Shown: positions 23,880-33,505, counted from the first letter of the stretch. The stretch is DNA of 33,540 nucleotides from Leptospiraceae bacterium (GCA_020441005.1 JAGRNA010000001.1:1-33540); one strand, 5' to 3'. Numbers and translations are program-made. Notes: generated from the letters alone by a model not told the origin.

Positions 23880-23954
23880 GACCGGCCAGACCGGCGTGCA
23901 CCCCCTGGATGTCTTGGGGACTGGAATGCTCCCTCCCATACCGGTCGAGACCGG
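23880..23954. promoter_or_regulatory. Repeated GACCGGC motif and palindrome upstream of the oxidase operon
   Basis: GACCGGC occurs three times (23880, 23889 and 23949). The last copy forms a perfect palindrome CCGGTC-GA-GACCGG (23941-23954). The motifs lie about 110-190 bases before the sco start, in the 278-base gap after the prsW gene. A regulator-binding site is possible. I could not identify clear -35 and -10 elements for the oxidase operon in this gap. Confidence 0.4.
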
Positions 23955-24045
23955 CCATTTCCTCAACACAGGCAAATGAGAACGGGCCCGCCCCGAGGGC
24001 TGGTGAGGGGCTAGCCATTCAGCCGCAACTGGATCCGGGGATTGG

Positions 24046-25014
24046 TTAGTTTGCTACGGGCAATTGGCGACTGCTACGGCGCGCCAATAAATAGAATACA
24101 AGCCCCAGCAAGGCTCCTGTCGCGGCTACCACTCCAGGCGCTAGCAAGCGAATCATGGTCACGGATTCGAACGCAATGACGTAAACCATCCGACCCATGA
24201 AAAGAATGCTAGTCCCCAAAAAAGTCCAGGTAATCGCCAGAAACAGCCACCGTAGTCGGGGGACTACTGAACCTGGCCCCCCGCTTGCCGGGGCGGTTCG
24301 CAGACTGACCGCCAAAGGCTCTGTTTGCAAGGGCCAGATTTCCGGATGCCGTCTGCTGTAGCGTACCGCCAGTATCATGAGCAACAGCAAATAAAGCACC
24401 ACCGGTACAGCGATCACGCTGGCATACTCGGTTCCAGGGCCGTCTAAAAAAAGCACAAAATCGAATAAACCATGGGTTGCAATTGCCGTGACCAAACCAC
24501 CGCCCAATCGCAGCAGGACGGGGGCCTGGCCAGCCAATCCGCGCGCCAGCCAATACCCAATCAATGCACCGGTAAAAATATGCATCGGGATCGTCAAAAC
24601 AGCGCGCAATAATCCCACATACAGACCGTTCTCCTCTCCTAAAACGTAGAACAGATTCTCAAATGTGGCAAATCCGCTCGCCGCAGCCGCCCCATACACC
24701 AGCCCATCAAATATTTCGTTAAACTCCGGCTTGCGGGCGGCGTAAAAGCGCAATACCAGATACTTTCCCAGCTCTTCCAGCAAGGCAATGATAAGGAAAG
24801 TTTCCATGGCCAGTACCGGCCAGGACTTCTGATGCGTATCTGACAGCAGCGCCATCTCTAAAAAGGCAATGGGTATGGTAATGATCGCACCCAGCAAAAA
24901 GGAACCGGCCACAATCAACCAGGGTTCTCTTTGATAGGTATCCTTCAGATAAAAAAACAGCAACAGCAGGACCCCGGGTACGACGGCTAAAACCAATAAT
25001 ACAAGTATGCTCAT
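24046..25014 (-). CDS. PrsW-family intramembrane metalloprotease
   Basis: A 322-residue protein with about eight to ten hydrophobic helices. It carries the PrsW pattern: Glu80-Glu81-LG-Lys84 in LLEELGKYLVLRF, then FDGLVYGAAAASGFATFEN (ending Asn120), His145 in MHIFTGALIGYW and His181 with Asp185 in HGLFDF. In Bacillus subtilis PrsW makes the first cut in the anti-sigma factor RsiW; other members have unknown targets. No anti-sigma factor gene is visible nearby, so the substrate is unknown. GGAA seven bases before the ATG supports the start. It lies 88 bases downstream of the hybrid kinase gene and may share its transcript. Confidence 0.9.
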   Translation of the reverse strand: MSILVLLVLAVVPGVLLLLFFYLKDTYQREPWLIVAGSFLLGAIITIPIAFLEMALLSDTHQKSWPVLAMETFLIIALLEELGKYLVLRFYAARKPEFNEIFDGLVYGAAAASGFATFENLFYVLGEENGLYVGLLRAVLTIPMHIFTGALIGYWLARGLAGQAPVLLRLGGGLVTAIATHGLFDFVLFLDGPGTEYASVIAVPVVLYLLLLMILAVRYSRRHPEIWPLQTEPLAVSLRTAPASGGPGSVVPRLRWLFLAITWTFLGTSILFMGRMVYVIAFESVTMIRLLAPGVVAATGALLGLVFYLLARRSSRQLPVAN

Positions 25015-25102
25015 GACAAGTTCCTTTCCGGAGGCGGCAAATCGCGGTCACCGGAAAACCTCCAAACCCAAAGCGCCGGATGCCGCAACCGGACAGCGCT
25101 GA

Positions 25103-27409
25103 TTAGAAGGTATTTCGCCACCGGATCTGGCTGGCAATCACTTCTAGCAACTCCTGGCGTTTCACCGGTTTGGGAACAAAGGAATTCATACCGGCCTCGA
25201 AACAGGCCCTTTTTTCATCATCCAGGACGCCGGCGCTCAGGGCAATGATCGGGATCGGACTCTGGGGGGGACCTGCTTTGCTTTGCTCCAGGCGTCGAAT
25301 TTCGCGGGTTGCTTCATATCCGTCCATCACCGGCATCTGGACATCCATTAGAATGCAGATGAATTCCGCTTCCTGCCAGGCTTGCACCAGTTCCCTTCCG
25401 TTGGCACAAACTTGCACAGTATAACCCGCTTTCTCTAAAAATGTACGCACCAGCATCTGGTTCAAGGGATTATCTTCCGCCACCAGGATTCGTCCGCTAT
25501 GCTCGCGCGGACCCTCTTCTGGTTGCCGGGCTGGATCGGTTGCAGTAGTACATGGCGGTGCCAGGAACTGCAAACAGAATCGACTACCCTGGCCAGGCTG
25601 GCTTTCCACCCGGATGTGACCGCAAAAAGCGGCCACAATCGCGCGCGTAATGCTTAAGCCCAGACCGGTACCACGCCGGGAAATCTCCAGGGATTGGTCG
25701 GCCTGCTCGAACTCCGAAAAAATATGACCGAGCTTGTCCGGTGGAATACCGATTCCGGTATCGATCACCGCAAGCTCCAGCCAATGAGCAGGATTGTGCG
25801 GATCGACCAATGATGGACTGCTTGTATACCATTTAACATTGCAATCGAGCGCCTGAACCTCGGGCCACAGTTCATCTGGCCGCCGCAGACAAACCTTGAT
25901 GCAGCCTTCCGTGGTGAACTTGTCGGCATTGCCGAGCAGGTTGAACAAGACCTGACGCAGTCGACCGGGATCGAGAAACACCTTCTCGTCGACCGATTCG
26001 GCCACATCAATTTCATATTGCACCGGCCCGGCCATTGACCGGGCTTGAAAAAAATCAACACTTTCCACCACTATGTCCCGAACGCGACAAACAACGGGAT
26101 TCAGACCCACGCCGCGCTGGCGCATCCGTGAAAATTCAAGCACATCCGCAATAATCGCCTGGAGCGATTCACCGGCAGTCTGCAGATGATATAGATAGTC
26201 CCGCTGTGTCTCGCTCAGTTGCGTTTCTTGCAGCAATTCGCACAGCCCTAAAACACCATTTATCGGCGTGCGAATCTCATGACTCATATTGGCCAGAAAA
26301 CGATCCCGCACACTTAAAGCGTCTATCAGTTGCAATTGCTGTGCTGCCTGGTTTTGACGATCAATTTCCAATTTGATCAGACCGCCCGTCATCAGGAATA
26401 AAAAAACAGTCAGAATGAGCACAGAGGCGATAAGATACTGGCGCTGCTGGGCGTAATCATCGGCCTGCTCGTAGTTGAGAATATATCCGATGGGTCGATC
26501 TTGAAAGCTGAAAAGCGGCCAGGCTGTACAGCTATAATACGAGTCATCGACTTTCAAAAAAATCACAAAAGGCTTGAATTGATGAAAGCGCGCATCCGAT
26601 AGCTGGCGCAGGGCCATCTCGATGCGGTTCGTCAATTCAACACTTAACAGATAACCCGATTGGACCCGCTGATCAAATCGATTTTGTTCTATATAAAAAT
26701 CCGGACTGATGGCCGATGGCTTGTAATTGGACTGCTCTTCCTTAAAAACTTTTTGTAGAATCAGGTCTTTGGCAAATATGGCGCGATAATTGCCATGATA
26801 CAGGCTGTTCATTGTACGCATCACACCACGGGCGGAAATGCTGATTTCAACGCTGCCGATATGGCGCCCCTGGTAGCGCACTGGATACACAAAACGCAGG
26901 GCATTGAAAATACGCCCTTCCTCAAAACCAAACTGGGGACGGTGCTGACGATTCGCGGCCACGACTGTATGGCGCACGCCGCTCAAATCGTCTCCGTAGA
27001 GGGCGGGCCGATGCATGCGCAAATAACTTCGATTCTGGACAGTATGAAAATGGAGCTGCTTGAGGCCCATCAGGGTTAATTGCTCGTATGGCTGACTCAA
27101 CAAGTCTTGCAACTGACGCCGATAGCGGCCCTGGATAACCGGATCCGTAGTTAATAAACCGCGAGCCAAAACGTCGATTTGGGGCGGCTTTTCAATCAAT
27201 GTACTATACAGCAACTCTGTATGCTGGCGAAAATGAGTTATGATGGACTTGAACTGAAGTTCAATGGTATGCAAGCGAGCTTTCTTGTGTAAACTGACTT
27301 CATCATTGAAATTTTTTATCATTAAAAAATAAAAAAAAGCATTGAGCGCAATCCAAAGGATAATTTGCGAGTAAAAGGTCAGCCCGGCTTTTTTAATAAA
27401 CTTTAGCAT
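25103..27409 (-). CDS. Hybrid sensor histidine kinase with periplasmic Cache-type sensor and receiver
   Basis: A 768-residue hybrid kinase. Helix 1 (about 13-33) and helix 2 (about 324-344) enclose a periplasmic sensor of about 290 residues. The segment LKQLHFHTVQNRSYLRMHRP, followed by GDDLSGVRHTVV, resembles the double Cache domain dCache_3 (PF14827). Next come HisKA with His377 (FLANMSHEIRTPING), HATPase_c (NLLGNADKF, DTGIGIPPDKLG, GTGLGLSI) and a receiver with Asp689 in ILMDVQMPVMDGYEA. There is no HPt or output domain. The ligand is unknown; small organic molecules are typical for Cache domains. No strong ribosome site is visible before the ATG at 27409. The downstream neighbour is the prsW gene. 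Confidence 0.93.
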   Translation of the reverse strand: MLKFIKKAGLTFYSQIILWIALNAFFYFLMIKNFNDEVSLHKKARLHTIELQFKSIITHFRQHTELLYSTLIEKPPQIDVLARGLLTTDPVIQGRYRRQLQDLLSQPYEQLTLMGLKQLHFHTVQNRSYLRMHRPALYGDDLSGVRHTVVAANRQHRPQFGFEEGRIFNALRFVYPVRYQGRHIGSVEISISARGVMRTMNSLYHGNYRAIFAKDLILQKVFKEEQSNYKPSAISPDFYIEQNRFDQRVQSGYLLSVELTNRIEMALRQLSDARFHQFKPFVIFLKVDDSYYSCTAWPLFSFQDRPIGYILNYEQADDYAQQRQYLIASVLILTVFLFLMTGGLIKLEIDRQNQAAQQLQLIDALSVRDRFLANMSHEIRTPINGVLGLCELLQETQLSETQRDYLYHLQTAGESLQAIIADVLEFSRMRQRGVGLNPVVCRVRDIVVESVDFFQARSMAGPVQYEIDVAESVDEKVFLDPGRLRQVLFNLLGNADKFTTEGCIKVCLRRPDELWPEVQALDCNVKWYTSSPSLVDPHNPAHWLELAVIDTGIGIPPDKLGHIFSEFEQADQSLEISRRGTGLGLSITRAIVAAFCGHIRVESQPGQGSRFCLQFLAPPCTTATDPARQPEEGPREHSGRILVAEDNPLNQMLVRTFLEKAGYTVQVCANGRELVQAWQEAEFICILMDVQMPVMDGYEATREIRRLEQSKAGPPQSPIPIIALSAGVLDDEKRACFEAGMNSFVPKPVKRQELLEVIASQIRWRNTF

Positions 27410-27477
27410 GGAAGCGCTTGGCAGAGTCCAATGTTAACGGGACGCTCAATGCTGAAAGCTGTTTGCTGTCTGTCCAG

Positions 27478-27503
27478 CGGATTATCAATCCGGCCCTTTT
27501 TTT
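27478..27503 (+). terminator. Short hairpin followed by T-run, terminator-like on the plus strand
   Basis: CGGATT (27478-27483) pairs with AATCCG (27487-27492) around a three-base loop, followed by GGCCC and seven T residues. It would terminate plus-strand transcription, yet all genes here lie on the minus strand. It could limit antisense transcription into the aldehyde dehydrogenase gene, or be chance. On the minus strand it has no U-run. Confidence 0.3.
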
Positions 27504-27541
27504 GTAAAACCCAGCCTGGCAATTCAGTCACAGCCGCGCAG

Positions 27542-28996
27542 TCAGGCCCAGTTGTTCAGGGCCGCCGAATGGATCACCAGCAGCTTTTCTTTTTGTAAAT
27601 CCTGCATGGTATATGCAATGCCGCCAATTCCGAGGCCCGAATGCTGACCGGCTCCAAAAGGCATCCAGTCCACGCGAAAGGCTGTATGCTCGTTCACCAA
27701 AACCGCCTGGGCTTTTAGACGGCGCAGTCCCAGCATGGCAGTATCCAGGCTTTCGGTGAACAAGGCAGCTTGAAAACTGAAGGGCAGCCGGTTGGCCAGC
27801 GCAATGGCCTCTTCGATCGAATCGAAAGGATACAAACACAGGATGGGACCAAAGACTTCCTGACAGCTGACAGCCGCATCAATCGGCGGGTTCAGGAGTA
27901 CTGTTGGCGCATAGCAATTGTTTGCCAGGGAGCGGCCGCCGCAAAGCAGCTCCGCTCCGTCAGCCACAGCATCATCCACCCAGCCCTGCAGACGCGGTAA
28001 GGCATCACTGCGGATCAGCGGACCGATTTGCGTTTCTTCTAATAGCGGATCACCGACGACAAGGTTTTGGCAGCCGTTAACCAAAGCGGATTGTAATTCG
28101 CTCAGGCGCTCCCGCGCGACGAAAACACGCTGCACAGACACGCAGACCTGACCCGCATGGTACATGCCGCCCTTGATAATTTTTGGCACTGCTTTTTTTA
28201 AATCTGCATCGGCACAGACAAGCACCGGAGCCGCACCGCCGTGCTCCAATGCGCAGCGCACCCCGGGCGCCAGCATGGACCGCAAATCCCAGCCGATTCG
28301 AGCGCTGCCGATAAAGGAAAAAAAAGCAATGCGGTGATCGCTGACGATTTGCCGGGCCACAGTGATATCGCTGACGACGAAAGGCTGACACCAGCCCTCC
28401 GGCAGACCGGCCTCTGTCAAAAGCTGGACAAGGTGAAAACAGGATAAAGGGGTCGTTTCGGCCGGTTTTATGATTACCGGGCACCCGGCTGCGATCGCAG
28501 TCACGACCTGGTGGACGATCAGATTCAACGGATGGTTGAAAGCGCTGAAAGCCAGCACCGGCCCGATCGGTTCGCGGTGCGTAAAAGCCAGCTTGCCGGT
28601 GCTGGCGGCGTTCAGGTTCATCGGGATTTCCTTACCATGACCGGTTCGTAGTACTTCAATGCAGGTTTTGACGCCGTCAATGGCTCGCAGTACCTCGGCT
28701 TTGGTGTCGGTCATGGGCTTGCCGCCTTCACTGGCCGCCAGTAGAGCCAGTTGATCCATTTTTTGTATCATCAGGTTGGCCAGAGCCGAAAGAATACGAA
28801 TACGTTCGCTCGCACTGAGGGACCTGGAATCATCTGCAAAGAGCGCGGCCGCATTTACCAGAGCTGTTTGCAGAGCCGCAGCATCGGAGCTTTCGATAGT
28901 ACCGAGCAGCCGCTCGTCGTAAGGTGAGTAAACTGCAAGCTTGGCGGTCGATGCGGCCGCGCCGGGAATTTGCTGGTTAAATTGCAGTGGGAACAT
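27542..28996 (-). CDS. Aldehyde dehydrogenase family protein
   Basis: A 484-residue NAD(P)-dependent aldehyde dehydrogenase that oxidises an aldehyde to its acid. The catalytic set is present: Asn154 in SAFNHPLNL, Lys177 in IIKPAE, Glu251 in LEHGGAAP and nucleophile Cys285 in HAGQVCVSVQR, with EVFGPIL in the C-terminal part. The usual LELGG is LEHGG. Length is normal for the superfamily. The sequence looks closest to lactaldehyde, glycolaldehyde or non-phosphorylating glyceraldehyde-3-phosphate types, but the substrate cannot be told from sequence alone. A GGGG lies just before the ATG. It follows the small membrane protein gene after 44 bases and may be the last gene of the typA-pabBC transcript. 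Confidence 0.93.
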   Translation of the reverse strand: MFPLQFNQQIPGAAASTAKLAVYSPYDERLLGTIESSDAAALQTALVNAAALFADDSRSLSASERIRILSALANLMIQKMDQLALLAASEGGKPMTDTKAEVLRAIDGVKTCIEVLRTGHGKEIPMNLNAASTGKLAFTHREPIGPVLAFSAFNHPLNLIVHQVVTAIAAGCPVIIKPAETTPLSCFHLVQLLTEAGLPEGWCQPFVVSDITVARQIVSDHRIAFFSFIGSARIGWDLRSMLAPGVRCALEHGGAAPVLVCADADLKKAVPKIIKGGMYHAGQVCVSVQRVFVARERLSELQSALVNGCQNLVVGDPLLEETQIGPLIRSDALPRLQGWVDDAVADGAELLCGGRSLANNCYAPTVLLNPPIDAAVSCQEVFGPILCLYPFDSIEEAIALANRLPFSFQAALFTESLDTAMLGLRRLKAQAVLVNEHTAFRVDWMPFGAGQHSGLGIGGIAYTMQDLQKEKLLVIHSAALNNWA

Positions 28997-29040
28997 ATCC
29001 CCACACGGTTTCTCCTAATTCGAGAGAGTCAAGCCTGAAA

Positions 29041-29451
29041 TTATTGGTCAGCGGGCCCAGGTGCTATTTGATCGGTCAACTGACTGTTTTCAACCTCATA
29101 GCCGGGATAGAGGCGCATGGCAATTTGATAACTCCAGGCAATTCCAGCAATCACTGCCAGGAAATTCCAGTCCGTATGCAATAGCAGACCGATGCCCATC
29201 AAGGGCACAATCAGATGAAGGACTACCAGATGAATCAGACTAAACCAGCCAAAGGGATCCGCTTGCCCATTCAGTAAGGAAAAAATCGCCTTGCGATAAG
29301 AGTAAATTGGACCGGACTCTTTTTCTGTAATACTGGTCAACGAGTCGCGAAAAAGATGATAGAGCTTACGGGTCAGATAAACAACTACTATCAAATCCAG
29401 AATGGCCAGTGCCAGGAAAATCTCCGAGATACCGTTTAAAAAGTCACCCAT
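29041..29451 (-). CDS. Small membrane protein of unknown function
   Basis: A 136-residue protein that I do not recognise. Three hydrophobic segments are visible: about 8-28 (ISEIFLALAILDLIVVVYL), 70-93 (FSLIHLVVLHLIVPLMGIGLLL) and 97-113 (LAVIAGIAWSYQIAM). A charged loop of about 35 residues (LYHLFRDSLTSITEKESG) lies between the first two. The C-terminal tail is soluble. Its ATG lies inside the end of the pabBC gene with an 8-base overlap, and GGAAG precedes the ATG, so it is translationally coupled to that gene. Confidence 0.75.
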   Translation of the reverse strand: MGDFLNGISEIFLALAILDLIVVVYLTRKLYHLFRDSLTSITEKESGPIYSYRKAIFSLLNGQADPFGWFSLIHLVVLHLIVPLMGIGLLLHTDWNFLAVIAGIAWSYQIAMRLYPGYEVENSQLTDQIAPGPADQ

Positions 29452-31609
29452 GCTGCTTCCAAAGAATAGATGGCCGACCGTCTGACCAGTAATAAATTCT
29501 CTCTACTGGACGCAGACCACGCAGGGCATTACAAACCCCGATCCAGCGGGCCCGTTGCAAATCACTGGCATCCAGTTTGGCCGCTTGTATGTGATGCCGC
29601 CGACGCAGCAAGGCCAGGTAAACCCCGGGCAGGGCGCCGCAGTCCTGTGACGGCGTGCACCATCCGCGCTCGGGCAAATATAACAGGATATTGGCGGTTG
29701 CACATTCAACCAAATGACCGGATTCATTATAAAACAAGACATCATGGTATCCGGCTGATTGAGCATCGGACCAACTGACATCATACAGCTGACGCTGGCT
29801 GCTCTTGTGGGCCTGCCAGGGTGACTGGCTGTAAACAGCCTTGGCAGCAACCAGCAATTGCACACCGCCCGGTTCTTTGGCATTATCGATGGCCTGCGCA
29901 TTCAGGGTAAATCCGTGCCGATTGACTATGAGCCGCAGACGAAAATCTCCAGATGGATGCTCGAGTGCTAAAAGCCGCAGCTGGGCCTGCAGACCCTGAT
30001 TCAGGATCCGCATTTCCAGTTCTGGATTGATACGATCCAGACCTAAAGACCGGATGGAATGCTGCAGTCGTTTGCAATGCAGATCAAGCAGCCTGATTTT
30101 TCCGTTTTGCATCCGCATGGTTTCAATTAAATGAAATGAATCCAGAACCGGGCGGTAAAAATCCTGCTTATGCAGATACTCCTGCCATTCACTTTCCAGG
30201 CAGGAATCATAGACAATACCGCAGCCGCTGCCGAATAAAGCGTGGCCGCTTTTCAAATCCAGATCAAAACTACGGATGGCAATATTGAAGGCAGCGGCTG
30301 GCAGGGCTGTTGAATCCATAGCAGGCAATTTCCGGGTCTCATTCAGGGCCGCTCTATCTGCCGCGCTCGCTCCTTGGCCGGTCCTGGACTGGATCTGTTC
30401 GTTTGAAAGACCGTGACCGGATGCCAGGCTTTTTGTCTGGCCTGCGCTGGCTTGATTCCGACTTTGGCCGAGCGTATAACCAATGCAGCCAGTGTAAATA
30501 CCTCGCGGTCTACTTTCCAGCTGCTGAATTATTTTTCGAGCACTCAGACGAGGCGCCCCGGTGATGGAGGCCCCGGGAATCATATCCCGCAGAAAAAGGC
30601 TATAAAAACGGCGGTGAACGGCGGGTGTCAATCGCGCAGCAACCGTTGAGGTCATCTGCCAGACCGTCGGATATGCTTCCGTTTGAAAAGCTGATACCAC
30701 CTGCACGCTGCCGAAGGCGGCGTGTCGGCCAAGATCATTGCGCATTAAATCCAGAATCATCGCGTTTTCAGCCCTCGTCTTCGGACTGGAGTGCAGTTCT
30801 GCACGCTGCTTTTGATCTTTTAGGGGATCAGCACTCCGGGGAGCGGTCCCTTTCATCGGCTTGCTATAAACCGTCAGATCATCGCTGTCAGATACCGAAA
30901 AGGCAGAGACAAAATTCTCCGGCGATAAAGAAACCAGTGCCCGATGCGGATGCCAGACAAAAGCCCCATCATCTACCGGCTGCAGGACCAGCAGGTCAGT
31001 AAACAAATGCAGCGGATCCCCTTCAAATTGAAATTCATTTGGCAAAGTGAAATTAATCTGGTAGCAATTGCCTGACCTGAGTTCAGACTGGATTTGTGAA
31101 AAGGCCTCACTAAATTGATTGCGCTGCGCACGCTGTTTAGCCAACCAGGTTTTAGCAGCTTGAACCCTGTATTTCAAACTGCTGCGGGCCTGAATCCGGA
31201 GTGAATCACCCCTTTTGTACCCTGTGCCCGGTATGACTGATTCCAAATAATATCCACTTTCTGGATCCTGCATGGATTGCTCCGACAGAACTTGGTCTTG
31301 TAGAAGCTTTCCCAGCTGTTTTATCGCTTCCATCCGGTCTGCAAAAACCTGATAACGTTTGAAGACTCCCATCCAAAGCTGCGGTTGATCGGTGCTTTCA
31401 TTGCAGTCACAGATCAGACTGTCCTGGTAATCCATGGCTTCGTAACTAATGTAACCCGCCAAATGATGACCGGCCTGATGCAAATGGTCGAGCTGATCCA
31501 GACAATCAGAAACCTGATCCAGCTGGCTGGTCTGAATTGTATCCAGAATATCGGAAAATAGTATGGCCCGGTTGGCCGGCAGCAGCTTTAAAACCAGTCC
31601 GGCCGGCAT
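29444..31609 (-). CDS. PabB-PabC fusion: aminodeoxychorismate synthase component I and lyase
   Basis: A 721-residue fusion for p-aminobenzoate, a folate precursor. The first half is chorismate-binding PabB: SGNCYQINFT, Lys253 in PMKGTAPR (lysine is typical of PabB, not anthranilate synthase), LMRNDLGR and IPGASITGAPRLSARKI. The second half, from about residue 489, is a class IV PLP enzyme acting as aminodeoxychorismate lyase, with likely PLP lysine Lys602 in AHKSSQRQLYD and VECATANIL. Residues about 382-438 are a low-complexity insertion rich in Ser, Gln, Ala and Thr, between GCIGYTL and AAFNIAIRSFDL, where other PabB proteins have a short turn. The amidotransferase partner PabA is not in the window. 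Its ATG directly follows the typA stop codon. It overlaps the next gene by eight bases. Confidence 0.95.
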   Translation of the reverse strand: MPAGLVLKLLPANRAILFSDILDTIQTSQLDQVSDCLDQLDHLHQAGHHLAGYISYEAMDYQDSLICDCNESTDQPQLWMGVFKRYQVFADRMEAIKQLGKLLQDQVLSEQSMQDPESGYYLESVIPGTGYKRGDSLRIQARSSLKYRVQAAKTWLAKQRAQRNQFSEAFSQIQSELRSGNCYQINFTLPNEFQFEGDPLHLFTDLLVLQPVDDGAFVWHPHRALVSLSPENFVSAFSVSDSDDLTVYSKPMKGTAPRSADPLKDQKQRAELHSSPKTRAENAMILDLMRNDLGRHAAFGSVQVVSAFQTEAYPTVWQMTSTVAARLTPAVHRRFYSLFLRDMIPGASITGAPRLSARKIIQQLESRPRGIYTGCIGYTLGQSRNQASAGQTKSLASGHGLSNEQIQSRTGQGASAADRAALNETRKLPAMDSTALPAAAFNIAIRSFDLDLKSGHALFGSGCGIVYDSCLESEWQEYLHKQDFYRPVLDSFHLIETMRMQNGKIRLLDLHCKRLQHSIRSLGLDRINPELEMRILNQGLQAQLRLLALEHPSGDFRLRLIVNRHGFTLNAQAIDNAKEPGGVQLLVAAKAVYSQSPWQAHKSSQRQLYDVSWSDAQSAGYHDVLFYNESGHLVECATANILLYLPERGWCTPSQDCGALPGVYLALLRRRHHIQAAKLDASDLQRARWIGVCNALRGLRPVERIYYWSDGRPSILWKQHG
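30296..30466 (-). other. In-frame low-complexity insertion within the PabB domain
   Basis: This segment encodes about 57 residues (382-438) rich in Ser, Gln, Ala, Gly and Thr, such as NQASAGQTKSLASGHG and RTGQGASAADRAALNE. It sits in a surface turn just before the conserved AAFNIAIRS strand of the chorismate-binding fold. The frame is kept, and both flanking motifs are intact, so the enzyme is probably functional. Confidence 0.75.
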
Positions 31610-33436
31610 TTATCCCGCGGTTTTTTGCTGCTTGGCAGCCCGCTTGCGTTCAGTTGCATTCAATAATTTTTTGCGCAAACGTATATTTTTGGGAGTTAAC
31701 TCTAATAACTCATCATCATCAATAAATTCCAGGGCCTGCTCAAGACTCATACTACGCGCCGGGGTTAAACGAATTGCTTCATCAGAACCCGATGCCCGGA
31801 TATTGGTCAGCTTTTTTTCCCGGCACGGATTGACTTCCAGATCATTATCACGGGCACTTTCTCCAATGATCATTCCGGTATATACCGCTACGCCGGGACC
31901 AACGAATAAAGAGCCGCGCTCCTGGATGTTAAACAAGGCAAATGGCACTGTTTCCCCATCTTCCATGGATACCAGTGCCCCCAGTTTGCGGCCTGGCATG
32001 ACACCGGCATATTCACGATACGCCATAAAATTGGAGTTCACGGCAGCGGTGCCGCGGCTTTCAGTTAATAAAAAGCCGCGAATCCCGATCATACCCCGTA
32101 CGGGAATAATATACTCCAGGCGGGTTGTTCCGTGAGAAGAAGTCTCCATACCCTGCATTTCGCCTTTGCGTCGGTTTAGCTCATTGATAATCGTTCCACT
32201 GTACTGTTCAGGGACATCGATTACCAGACGCTCCCAGGGCTCCAGTATTTCTCCATGTTCCTGTTTCGTGATCACTTCAGGACGCGATACCTGCAGCTCA
32301 TACCCTTCGCGCCGCATCGATTCTATCAATACACTAAGATGCAAATCTCCGCGTCCCTGCACCGAAAAACGATCTTTACGATCTGGATCCTCCAATACAC
32401 GCATAGCGACATTGGTCCGCGTCTCTTTAAACAAACGCTCTCGTAGCTGACGCGTAGTCACATAGTCACCTTCGCGACCGGCAAATGGTGAGTCGTTCAC
32501 CGAGAAGAACATGGAAACAGTCGGCTCATCGACTGTAATTGGCGGACGCGGGTCGATTTGATCTGGATGACAAATGGTATCACCAATGTGGATCTCTTCC
32601 AGACCAGCCAAGGCTACGATATCTCCGGCCTCGGCCTGTTCAATTTCCTTACGCTGAATACCGCCGTAACCATAAAGACGTGAGACACGAAAACTGGCAT
32701 CGGCGGCCTGGGTGGAAATCAGTTTAAGATTATCTCCGGTTCGAATGCGGCCTCGGAAGACACGACCGATTCCCAAACGACCGACGTAATCATCATAATC
32801 AAGATTCATTATCTGGAATTGTAACGGATCAGTTGCCGAGGCTGGATAAGCAGGAACATGTTTTAGTATTAAATCCAATATGGGATTCAAATCTTTATCG
32901 CTCGAGCCTGCCTTATCCAGCTCAAGCGAAGCAAATCCATTTTTGGCAGACGCGTACACAACAGGAAAATCCATTTGGTCGTGATCAGCGCCTAATTCAT
33001 CAAATAAATCAAATACTTTATCAAGCACAACATCTGGTTGAGAACCATCACGGTCAATTTTATTGATCACAAGGATCGGTTTGTGACCTAGTTGCAAACT
33101 CTTGGACAGGACGAATCTTGTCTGGGGCATCGGTCCCTCGAATGCATCGACGAGGAGCAGCGAAGAATCTGCCATACTCAGCACGCGTTCAACTTCACCT
33201 CCAAAATCCGCATGGCCGGGCGTATCGATGATATTGATTTTGGTGCCTTTATACTGGATGGAAGCATTTTTCGATTTGATGGTTATACCGCGCTCCTTTT
33301 CCAGATCCATTTGATCCATGACTCGTTCCGATTTCTCTTTCGTTGAGAGAGACTCTGTTATATTCAACAAGCCGTCGACTAAAGTTGTTTTACCGTGATC
33401 AACATGCGCTATTATGCTAACATTACGTATTTCCAT
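31610..33436 (-). CDS. typA: Translational GTPase TypA/BipA
   Basis: TypA/BipA is a ribosome-binding GTPase of the EF-G family that helps in 50S assembly and growth under stress or cold. All G motifs are present: [13 protein letters not shown], the switch I part [24 protein letters not shown] and [11 protein letters not shown]. Later domains also fit ([50 protein letters not shown] and the C-terminal [13 protein letters not shown]). The start at the ATG 33436 ([12 protein letters not shown]) is the family start, giving 608 residues; a longer frame to a TTG at 33484 is not supported. No Shine-Dalgarno sequence is visible. Its TAA is followed at once by the pabBC ATG. Confidence 0.98.
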   Translation of the reverse strand: MEIRNVSIIAHVDHGKTTLVDGLLNITESLSTKEKSERVMDQMDLEKERGITIKSKNASIQYKGTKINIIDTPGHADFGGEVERVLSMADSSLLLVDAFEGPMPQTRFVLSKSLQLGHKPILVINKIDRDGSQPDVVLDKVFDLFDELGADHDQMDFPVVYASAKNGFASLELDKAGSSDKDLNPILDLILKHVPAYPASATDPLQFQIMNLDYDDYVGRLGIGRVFRGRIRTGDNLKLISTQAADASFRVSRLYGYGGIQRKEIEQAEAGDIVALAGLEEIHIGDTICHPDQIDPRPPITVDEPTVSMFFSVNDSPFAGREGDYVTTRQLRERLFKETRTNVAMRVLEDPDRKDRFSVQGRGDLHLSVLIESMRREGYELQVSRPEVITKQEHGEILEPWERLVIDVPEQYSGTIINELNRRKGEMQGMETSSHGTTRLEYIIPVRGMIGIRGFLLTESRGTAAVNSNFMAYREYAGVMPGRKLGALVSMEDGETVPFALFNIQERGSLFVGPGVAVYTGMIIGESARDNDLEVNPCREKKLTNIRASGSDEAIRLTPARSMSLEQALEFIDDDELLELTPKNIRLRKKLLNATERKRAAKQQKTAG

Positions 33437-33457
33437 AGTATGATAAACTGTCCGTGA

Positions 33458-33463
33458 TTTATA
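33458..33463 (-). promoter_or_regulatory. Candidate -10 element of a typA promoter
   Basis: On the minus strand TATAAA (33463-33458) lies about 22 bases before the typA ATG. The start site would be near 33451, giving a short leader of about 15 bases without a ribosome site. The best -35 candidates, TTGACC and TTGCTA, stand at poor spacing (22 and 15 bases), so the call is tentative. Confidence 0.35.
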
Positions 33464-33505
33464 CCCTTTTGAGGCAGATAGCAACGGTCAAGAACTGGCA
33501 GCCGG

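Noticed and set aside
33437..33484. TTG start extending TypA by 16 residues
   Set aside because: TypA proteins start at [12 protein letters not shown] or close to it, and the extension overlaps the candidate -10 element.
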